Below are positions 1 to 4,934 of a stretch of DNA of 5,077 bases, piece by piece. The position numbers were made by a program, and so were the translations under genes. The notes under the pieces were generated by a model. That model had not been told where the DNA came from, searched no databases, and saw only the letters and a list, made by a program, of their open reading frames with translations. The stretch is from Ignavibacteriales bacterium (lineage in GTDB: Bacteria; Bacteroidota; Ignavibacteria; Ignavibacteriales; Ignavibacteriaceae), in the NCBI GenBank assembly GCA_020061995.1, contig JAGUXE010000381.1, positions 1 through 5,077 on the forward strand, read 5' to 3'. Every line of letters starts with the position of its first letter. Positions within the stretch are counted from its first letter, which is position 1.

Positions 1-612
1 TTCAGCAAGCAGTTTCTGGGCTCCTTTTGGACCTATGCCCTGGGCCCCGGGCACGTTATCAGATGAATCTCCCACAAGAGACAGAAAATCAACCATCTGT
101 TCCGGCGCCACTTTGAATTTATTTACTACGGATGCATAATCAATAAAATCAGGGCTGTTTGCGTCCCATAACTGGACTTTTTCACTGACAATCTGTATCA
201 TGTCTTTGTCCGTTGTTACTATGACCGCGTCAAATCCGCTTTCACCCGCTATTCTGGCAATAGTTGCCATTATGTCGTCTGCTTCCACTCCATCGGCAAA
301 TATTGAACTCAAGCCAAGGGCTAAAACGATTTCTCTTGCAACTTGAAGCTGGTTTTTCAATGAGTCCTCAATTTCTTTTCTGTTTGCTTTGTATTCAGGA
401 AAGATTTTGTCCCTTGCGGTTTTCCCGGGGGAATCAAAACAGACTGCAAAATAATCAGGCTTTCGTTCCCGAAGGATTTTCAAAAGCATTCTGGTAAAAC
501 CATACAGCGCTCCCACCTCTTCCCCTCTGGATGTCGTCAGTTTAGGAAGGGCGTGATAGCTCCTGTGCAAAAAACCGTGAGCGTCAACGATATATATTCT
601 TTTTTCAACCAT
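1..612 (-). CDS. polA: 5'-3' exonuclease domain of DNA polymerase I (partial, runs off the left edge)
   Basis: The first 204 residues are present with no stop before the window edge. They form a PIN/FEN-like 5'-3' exonuclease, which in DNA polymerase I removes RNA primers and displaced flaps during lagging-strand synthesis and repair. Visible metal-binding and DNA-binding motifs are IVDAHGFLHRSYHALP near the N-terminus (D10), AVCFD (D60), YKANR (74-78), GVEADDIMATIA (E110, D112, D113), VTTDKDMIQIV (D135, D137), and GDSSDNVPG followed by QGIGPKGAQKLL (D182, D185 and the helix-hairpin-helix DNA clamp). All the acidic positions expected in the family are there, so the enzyme looks intact as far as it goes. 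The ATG at 612-610 directly follows the TAA of a small upstream ORF (TAAATG), which suggests translational coupling; only a weak purine stretch (AAAGAG) lies upstream. The window cannot show whether 3'-5' exonuclease and polymerase domains follow, so a stand-alone exonuclease remains possible. GC content is host-like. Confidence 0.93.
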   Translation of the reverse strand, partial: MVEKRIYIVDAHGFLHRSYHALPKLTTSRGEEVGALYGFTRMLLKILRERKPDYFAVCFDSPGKTARDKIFPEYKANRKEIEDSLKNQLQVAREIVLALGLSSIFADGVEADDIMATIARIAGESGFDAVIVTTDKDMIQIVSEKVQLWDANSPDFIDYASVVNKFKVAPEQMVDFLSLVGDSSDNVPGAQGIGPKGAQKLLAE

Positions 613-789
613 TTATGCGAGACTCTTTTTAGGAATTAAAATAATAAAAACGTGAAGTGTAGCAGTAGAGTTACCATTCGCCAAACTAAAGTAAAGACTA
701 ATGATGACGGCGATAACAGAAACGATTACAGCGATAATTTTTCTCCAATGAAACAGCGCCGTAATCTCACTTAAAATAGTTGTAATCAT
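613..789 (-). CDS. candidate small membrane protein, 58 aa, abutting polA
   Basis: This open frame starts at ATG 789-787 and ends with TAA at 615-613, immediately before the ATG of the exonuclease gene. The predicted protein begins MITTILSEITALFHWRK. One strongly hydrophobic stretch follows (about residues 18-38, IIAVIVSVIAVIISLYFSLA) and would form a single transmembrane helix. A short polar part and a second small hydrophobic patch (LHVFIILIP) come before a basic end. The WRK just before the helix suggests the N-terminus stays in the cytoplasm. I recognise no family. Support for a real gene is the exact stop-start junction with polA and the coherent membrane-protein composition. Against it, the only Shine-Dalgarno-like bases (AGGGG) lie almost touching the ATG, which is too close for normal use, and the same bases sit in a hairpin. 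An in-frame TGA upstream rules out a longer form. Confidence 0.4.
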   Translation of the reverse strand: MITTILSEITALFHWRKIIAVIVSVIAVIISLYFSLANGNSTATLHVFIILIPKKSLA

Positions 790-791
790 GC

Positions 792-813
792 CCCTGAAGG
801 TAGTTTTTCAGGG
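792..813 (-). other. inverted repeat / hairpin just upstream of the small membrane ORF
   Basis: Seven perfectly complementary bases (CCCTGAA and TTCAGGG) flank an 8-base loop that can extend by two G-T pairs. On the minus strand the 3' arm contains the only purine-rich ribosome-binding-like bases before ATG 789, so folding could hide the start. No T-run follows on either strand, so it does not look like an intrinsic terminator. It also lies close to the junction between the AT-rich deaminase segment and the polA side. Function is unknown. Confidence 0.35.
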
Positions 814-826
814 ACAATTAGTTATG

Positions 827-832
827 ATTATA
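827..832 (-). promoter_or_regulatory. possible -10 box upstream of the small ORF and polA
   Basis: The minus strand reads TATAAT here, a perfect match to the sigma-70 -10 consensus, about 38 bases upstream of ATG 789. A transcript from it would carry the 792-813 hairpin in its leader. I find no convincing -35 hexamer at 16-18 bases spacing, and TATAAT is common by chance in DNA this rich in AT, so this is a weak call. Confidence 0.2.
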
Positions 833-989
833 TAGTAATTGTTGTCTTTAGATTGATTGACTTCTTGAAAGTTTTTACACGTTTTTCAAAATCATTATCC
901 TTTAAAATATGCTTTTTAGGCTTTATAGTATCTTCTTTAATAGTTTTGTTGTTTGTTTTTATTTTTTGGTTTTTTGAGTCGTGTTTCAT
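828..989 (-). CDS. candidate basic small protein, 53 aa, overlapping the dCMP deaminase 3' end
   Basis: An open frame from ATG 989-987 to TAA 830-828 overlaps the end of the deaminase gene by 53 bases in a different frame. It starts MKHDSKNQKIKTNNKTIKED and ends in NDFEKRVKTF and KKSINLKTTITI. It is lysine-rich, hydrophilic and has no membrane segment. A plausible ribosome binding site (GAGGGAAAA, with AGGG about 9-10 bases before the ATG) lies inside the deaminase gene. The frame stays open for 36 codons beyond the deaminase stop in very AT-rich DNA, where stops are frequent, and this raises the chance that it is real. I recognise no family. If real, its overlap with the deaminase suggests co-expression. 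It could instead be a chance frame or the decayed tail of a longer deaminase. Confidence 0.33.
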   Translation of the reverse strand: MKHDSKNQKIKTNNKTIKEDTIKPKKHILKDNDFEKRVKTFKKSINLKTTITI

Positions 990-2271
990 AATAGTTTTCC
1001 CTCGCCTCGGTTTGATATAGTCTATAATACATCTTAGGATTTACACCCTCATAACGTTTTAATGTACAGACTTTAGTTTCATTAAACATTTCGGATGATT
1101 CCTTCATGGGGTATGACTCCAAATATATGACCTCTTTAATCCCAGAATTTACAATCATTTTAGCACACAATAAACAAGGATAAAGGGTAGTGTATAATTT
1201 CATGCCCTCTAGACCTATGCCACCAAGCCTTGCGGCTTGTAAAATAGCAGATTCTTCTGCATGGACGGCCCGGCATAAATCCAAGAAACGTCCGGGTAAA
1301 TATTTGTTATCATGCTTACATTTAGAGCAAACAAAATTCTTTTTAGACAGCTTTTTACCACACCTTCTACAATATAAACAATTTTCTAAAAACGCTTTTT
1401 TTATTTTATTCCGCTCACATTTTACTTTTATTTCCTCAAATTTATCTTTACAATGTTTCGCTCCAATTGGAACATCATTCCAGCCAGTAGCAATTAGGTA
1501 ATATTGTGATATAAGAGAATCTTCTATCTCGGTTTTTCGTTCAGATACTATAACAGCTCCAACTTTTCGTTCTACACAAGAAGAACTTAAGGCAATGGTA
1601 TGAGATTGGTGCATAAATAACTCATCAGGAATTGCTATTCTACAACCGGGGGTTTTCATTATTTCAACATAGCGATCCACTTTCTCACAATATCGCTTAA
1701 TAGCAGGCTCATTTCGTAATGTCCCAAGAATAAATGGTTCATTACTATTTAAAAATATATCTGCCAAATCCATGCATTGCTTTACTTGTTGTCCCTCTGG
1801 ATTATTTTTATCTTCCTTATCCCTTTGTTCGTCAATATCAAATTGTTTGCGGTCATCCTCATAGAGCGCAGACATTCTTGCCCATCGCACTTCAGTTTCA
1901 GCATCAATGGAAATTAAGAAGAATTTTTGTTTGAATTCATCTTGAAAAAAATTAACTTCTGCTGGATGTCTTATGCCGTCAACTGCGATATATTCTTCGT
2001 GTTCTGTTTCTTTAATTTTATCCAATACTTCTTTTGCCAAATAATCCACTTCTTTATCTTTTCTTATCTCGTCGCCGACATCTTGTAAGATTTGTCTTTT
2101 CCATCTTTGAGTTTGCTTGTTTATGTTGGGATATTTTTTGAGCGCCTGCTTCTTAACAAAATCTGAAAGCGAAAAAGTCTTAATATTTTTTGTAGCAAGC
2201 CATTGCAATGTGGTTGTGCAACCAGAACCAAATCGTCCTGTTAATCCAATAACAATTTGTTTATCTCCCAT
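937..2271 (-). CDS. AvcD-like two-domain deoxycytidylate (dCMP) deaminase, P-loop kinase-like + deaminase domain
   Basis: The 444-aa protein has two parts. Residues 5-200 resemble a P-loop nucleotide kinase: IVIGLTGRFGSGCTT (7-20) is a Walker A-like loop with cysteine 18 where the catalytic lysine is normally found, and EEYIAVDGIRHPAEV (92-106) fits the Walker B/substrate region. Residues 210-425 form a zinc-dependent dCMP deaminase: SSSCVERKVGAVIVS, GWNDVPIGAKHC, the catalytic VHAEESAIL (zinc ligand H337, proton shuttle E339) and TLYPCLLCAKMIVNSGI (zinc ligands C366 and C369). A cysteine-rich insertion at 298-318 (C298, C301, C304, C315, C318) looks like a zinc ribbon. The lysine-rich tail is probably disordered. 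dCMP deaminases convert dCMP to dUMP. The fusion with a P-loop domain is the known architecture of AvcD of Vibrio cholerae, which drains deoxycytidine nucleotides during phage infection; the similarity is judged from architecture and motifs only. The start lies 26 bases after trxA and has no clear ribosome binding site. GC is lower than in trxA, which suggests acquisition. All catalytic residues are present. Confidence 0.88.
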   Translation of the reverse strand: MGDKQIVIGLTGRFGSGCTTTLQWLATKNIKTFSLSDFVKKQALKKYPNINKQTQRWKRQILQDVGDEIRKDKEVDYLAKEVLDKIKETEHEEYIAVDGIRHPAEVNFFQDEFKQKFFLISIDAETEVRWARMSALYEDDRKQFDIDEQRDKEDKNNPEGQQVKQCMDLADIFLNSNEPFILGTLRNEPAIKRYCEKVDRYVEIMKTPGCRIAIPDELFMHQSHTIALSSSCVERKVGAVIVSERKTEIEDSLISQYYLIATGWNDVPIGAKHCKDKFEEIKVKCERNKIKKAFLENCLYCRRCGKKLSKKNFVCSKCKHDNKYLPGRFLDLCRAVHAEESAILQAARLGGIGLEGMKLYTTLYPCLLCAKMIVNSGIKEVIYLESYPMKESSEMFNETKVCTLKRYEGVNPKMYYRLYQTEARENYYETRLKKPKNKNKQQNY

Positions 2272-2297
2272 TTTATTTTTGTTAAATAAATAATTTA

Positions 2298-2624
2298 TTA
2301 AGATAAAAGATTATCCAGAAACTTCTGGATTTCCTCTTTCGGCTGAAGGCCGACGAGTTCCTGCACTACCTTTCCCTCCTTGAAGAACAGAATCGTCGGT
2401 ATTGCAGTGATGCTGAATTTGGATGCAGTATCCGGATTGTCGTCCGTATTGAGTTTGCAGACCTTTACTTTTCCTGCATATTCACTGGCGATTTCTTCTA
2501 TGGTCGGCGCAATCATTTTGCACGGGCCGCACCACGGAGCCCAGAAGTCAACCATGACCGGGATTGAGCTTTTTAATACCTCCTGGTCAAAATTTGTGTC
2601 GGTTAGTTGTATTTCATCAGACAT
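2298..2624 (-). CDS. trxA: thioredoxin
   Basis: This 108-aa protein is a full-length classical thioredoxin that reduces disulfides in cytoplasmic proteins such as ribonucleotide reductase and is itself re-reduced by thioredoxin reductase. The active site is FWAPWCGPCKMIAP, with redox cysteines C32 and C35; the buried aspartate D26 and the cis-proline P76 in ITAIPT are present. The KLNTDDNP segment after the central strand and the FFKEGKVVQELVG turn are typical. There is no signal peptide, so it is cytoplasmic. AAGGA lies 6 bases before the ATG, which supports this start. Its GC content matches the exonuclease gene and is well above that of its neighbours on both sides, so it is probably ancestral here. 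Thioredoxin is also a processivity factor for some phage polymerases, but nothing here shows a functional link with the deaminases. Confidence 0.97.
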   Translation of the reverse strand: MSDEIQLTDTNFDQEVLKSSIPVMVDFWAPWCGPCKMIAPTIEEIASEYAGKVKVCKLNTDDNPDTASKFSITAIPTILFFKEGKVVQELVGLQPKEEIQKFLDNLLS

Positions 2625-2788
2625 ATATTTTCCTTATCTGGAAATTATTTATCCTTAATCTCATAAGATGTTGTAATTGTTTCTATGAGCCGGAGCAACG
2701 ACAAAAATCTACACTCCTGCTTTTCATAAGCAGTTTATCAGATATGACTATGCTTGGAAGAAATTTTTTTAAGCAAGATTCTTTTAAA
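2625..2788 (-). other. intergenic region between the dCTP deaminase gene and trxA
   Basis: This 164-bp stretch is the only sizeable gap between the supported large genes right of 2272. It contains the trxA ribosome binding site (AAGGA at 2635-2631 on the minus strand) and a small hairpin at 2717-2733. It most likely ends the peptidase-deaminase transcript and starts the trxA transcript. Several -35/-10-like hexamer pairs can be drawn, but none matches well enough to call. A 76-aa open frame crosses it (2913-2683), but most of that frame is antisense-frame shadow of the deaminase gene and I do not believe it is coding. Confidence 0.5.
2717..2733 (-). terminator. possible weak terminator hairpin after the dCTP deaminase gene
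   Basis: A perfect 6-bp stem (CTGCTT / AAGCAG) with a 5-base loop lies 56 bases downstream of the deaminase stop. A run of five T follows on the minus strand, but only after a 9-base gap, whereas a proper intrinsic terminator has the T-run directly after the stem. The location suits a transcript end; the structure is weak. Confidence 0.22.
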
Positions 2789-3403
2789 TCACTTTCTTGG
2801 TAACCAGAATTTCCATTTATCATAACACCGTGAAAAATCTGGAAATTGCGGACCCACAGCATATTGATATGAACCACTATATCCTTCTGGTATATTAGTA
2901 GGAGCAACTTCATGAAAAACTAATTGTGCTATAGGTATTCCTGGATAGAGAATCAATGGAATTTCTCCTGAATTAATAATTTCCAACGCTATAACTCCCT
3001 TAAATCCCGGATCAATTTTTGTCGCTGTTGCAATAATTAAACCAATACGTCCCCAAGTGGATTTACCTATAACATAGCACATAAGAGTGTTAGGAAGTCC
3101 AATATATTCAAAAGTGCTTCCTATAACAATTTGGTTAGGATGCAACACTAATTTTTCATTAAAATTTATTCTAATCTTTTCATAATAACTTCCTACCTTT
3201 TTTGTAAATTCTTCTTTCTCGGAAATATCAAGCACAGAAAAGCATTGTTTGCGCATAATAATAAACTCCGTCCCAAGTCTTACATCTACTGATGAAAAGC
3301 CAAGAGATTCATTATGGTCAAACAATGGTGTGATAACCAATTTTTCTTTTAAAGATTCGTTGTTTAAGTATTCTTTAATCTTTTCTTTGTTTAGAACGCT
3401 CAT
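2789..3403 (-). CDS. dcd: dCTP deaminase family protein
   Basis: This 204-aa protein belongs to the trimeric dUTPase/dCTP deaminase fold, which converts dCTP to dUTP (some members continue to dUMP). Visible family motifs are FSSVDVRLGTEF (36-47), LVLHPNQIVIGSTFEYIGLP (85-104), the signature GKSTWGRIGLIIATATKIDPGF (113-134) and GVIALEIINSG (136-146), then YPGIPIAQLVFHEV. By alignment in my head with the Escherichia coli enzyme, E141 matches the catalytic glutamate E138, and S115 and R119 match S111 and R115. K114 and K129 stand where E. coli has arginines. The C-terminal YQYAVGPQFPDFS resembles the nucleotide-closing tail. The start is one base after the stop of the peptidase gene (TGA-A-ATG), with no strong ribosome binding site of its own, so translation is probably coupled. 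dCTP deaminases of this kind occur as antiphage proteins that deplete dCTP; a housekeeping pyrimidine role is possible but the peptidase operon and AT-rich composition favour an accessory role. Confidence 0.9.
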   Translation of the reverse strand: MSVLNKEKIKEYLNNESLKEKLVITPLFDHNESLGFSSVDVRLGTEFIIMRKQCFSVLDISEKEEFTKKVGSYYEKIRINFNEKLVLHPNQIVIGSTFEYIGLPNTLMCYVIGKSTWGRIGLIIATATKIDPGFKGVIALEIINSGEIPLILYPGIPIAQLVFHEVAPTNIPEGYSGSYQYAVGPQFPDFSRCYDKWKFWLPRK

Positions 3404-3404
3404 T

Positions 3405-4934
3405 TCATTTTTTCCACTCGTTTTCTATTTTTGAATATTCCATTGCTTTTAAAGTCAAGTAATTAACTTTTTTTCTATCTTCAATCGCTTGTAAAATAGT
3501 TTTATCTAATTTATCTTTATCTAATTTATCTTTTATAAAAGATATTCCCTTAGTTTTATATATCTTATAAAACCATGCAGCATTTATTATTTGCGGCAAA
3601 GAGGCAGTTTCTCTATTATCTAATATTTTTTCCTTTGCATTAGGAGGAATTCCAATTTCAATGCGCTCTATAAGTTCAGGTAATATTTTATATAAATTAT
3701 CCGGGTTAAGTATTAATCCCTTTTGCGATAAATTTTCTTTAAAATCAGAAATATATTTATCAAGATGGTGAGTAATATCATTATAAGCGATTTCTAAGAT
3801 AGGTTTTTCTATTTTTTCTTCATTTACTATTTTCTCTATTTCACCTTCTAATTTAATAAATGTATCTATGTTCTCGTATGTTATAGTCTTTATTAAGTTA
3901 TCTACGAATTTCTGATATTCCTGTATTGGATTTGAATAATTTCCAAACTTATTTAAAAGATCTTCATTAAAAAATTCTTTTATTTGTTCATAGACACATT
4001 TAATACGTAATAACCATGGGGGATAATATTTGTTGTTTTCGCGAGGACAGTCATACAAGCCTTTAAATTGTGTAGATATTTCAATAAGAGAAAATAGCAT
4101 AGCAGGGCCAAATAATAAAGCACCTATGATATCTGATAATATTTCCTCCAATCCTCTACGCCAATATCTTAACGCCTTTTGAGAATAATATTCCTCTTCT
4201 AGCACTGCCATATTGGTATTCTTCACGAATGTTTCTATATCATTTCTAATTCTCTTTAGAAATTTTTTTTCCTCGGTTTCAATATATTTATTTATAGCAA
4301 GATGTCCAATCTCATGCCCGACAAGACAATGAAGTAAGATATTAGTCCTTTCAAGTTGTGGAAAAGAGACAATATAAAAATGTTCACCCAATTCTTTTAA
4401 TACATTTTTTAATTCATTATCTGGTGCAGGAAACCCCTTCATAAAATTATCAAACACTTCTTTCATATCCATCATCATAACTGTATAATTATAATGCCAT
4501 TTGGCTCGCAACATGACTTTAGTATTTTCAGTGAGTAGTTTTTGGGCAATATTTTCAAACAATTCAATACTGCTCCATGGAACCCTCTGAGTTTTTGCTC
4601 CTTCAATAAATCGTAAATATGCTCCAAGTTCCCGTATTACATAATCTATGTCTTGTATGTGTTCAAAACTCTCTCGTAATTTCTGTTTTACATAATTTAT
4701 ATCTTGATTTTGTTGATCTTGTAGGTATTTAAAAATATTTTGTATATCATCTTGATTTAAACTTTCTTTGATTCTCCTTTCAAAAAAATCACATATATTG
4801 ATAAACGTTTTCAGCAATTTAATTGGTTGTTCTGAAGGAAATTCATCATAAAAGTATGTTTCACATCGCCTTTTAATTGTATGTATACGAGATATAACTT
4901 CAATGATATATTTATTGATTTCTATAACATTCAT
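3405..4934 (-). CDS. gluzincin-like zinc metallopeptidase, 509 aa, coupled to dCTP deaminase
   Basis: I do not recognise a named family, but the core signature is clear. HEIGH at residues 207-211 within NILLHCLVGHEIGHLAI gives zinc ligands H207 and H211 and catalytic E208. About 52 residues later GLEEILSDIIGALLFGPA (261-278) supplies an ExxxD (E264, D268), where gluzincins carry the third zinc ligand. YYPPWLLRIKCV (303-314) resembles the HPP..RI stretch after the active site in M48-type peptidases. The N-terminal 170 residues are probably helical and rich in charged residues, and the C-terminal 200 are again helical with a duplicated DKLDK. No signal peptide or clear membrane anchor is seen, so it is likely a soluble cytoplasmic protease. 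Its ATG directly follows the TAA of the upstream gene, and its own stop is one base from the deaminase start, so all three are probably translated together. GC is the lowest in the window. Substrate is unknown; cleaving an operon partner or a phage or host protein on infection is a hypothesis. Confidence 0.8.
   Translation of the reverse strand: MNVIEINKYIIEVISRIHTIKRRCETYFYDEFPSEQPIKLLKTFINICDFFERRIKESLNQDDIQNIFKYLQDQQNQDINYVKQKLRESFEHIQDIDYVIRELGAYLRFIEGAKTQRVPWSSIELFENIAQKLLTENTKVMLRAKWHYNYTVMMMDMKEVFDNFMKGFPAPDNELKNVLKELGEHFYIVSFPQLERTNILLHCLVGHEIGHLAINKYIETEEKKFLKRIRNDIETFVKNTNMAVLEEEYYSQKALRYWRRGLEEILSDIIGALLFGPAMLFSLIEISTQFKGLYDCPRENNKYYPPWLLRIKCVYEQIKEFFNEDLLNKFGNYSNPIQEYQKFVDNLIKTITYENIDTFIKLEGEIEKIVNEEKIEKPILEIAYNDITHHLDKYISDFKENLSQKGLILNPDNLYKILPELIERIEIGIPPNAKEKILDNRETASLPQIINAAWFYKIYKTKGISFIKDKLDKDKLDKTILQAIEDRKKVNYLTLKAMEYSKIENEWKK
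3501..3530 (-). repeat. perfect 15-bp tandem duplication inside the peptidase gene
   Basis: Two identical copies of TTTATCTAATTTATC (plus strand) lie end to end and keep the reading frame. They encode a repeated DKLDK pentapeptide near the C-terminus (about residues 469-478 of the peptidase). This is a likely slippage product and could vary between strains. Confidence 0.85.

Noticed and set aside
264..497. 77-aa plus-strand open frame
   Set aside because: It is antisense to the well-supported exonuclease domain and its translation looks like no protein family.
865..889. Inverted repeat TTGAAA ... TTTCAA
   Set aside because: Only 6 bp with a loop of 13 bases, in AT-rich DNA and inside a candidate small ORF; too weak to call as a structured RNA or terminator.
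1190..1501. 103-aa plus-strand open frame
   Set aside because: It lies wholly antisense to the dCMP deaminase domain, whose catalytic motifs fix the coding strand.
1734..1934. 66-aa plus-strand open frame
   Set aside because: It is antisense to the AvcD-like gene and has no support of its own.
2285..2299. 15-base AT-only palindrome AATAAATAATTTATT between trxA and the AvcD-like gene
   Set aside because: A perfect inverted repeat, but AT-only and overlapping the trxA stop; such palindromes are expected by chance here, and no T-run or operator context follows.
2380..2803. Two overlapping plus-strand open frames (92 and 79 aa) over trxA and its upstream gap
   Set aside because: They are antisense to thioredoxin or of mixed composition, with no ribosome binding site or recognisable motif.
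2683..2913. 76-aa minus-strand open frame crossing the end of the dCTP deaminase gene
   Set aside because: More than half of it is a frame-shifted reading of the deaminase gene, and the remainder has no coding character or start signal.
3249..3434. 61-aa plus-strand open frame
   Set aside because: It is antisense to the deaminase start and the peptidase end, with low-complexity hydrophobic residues only.
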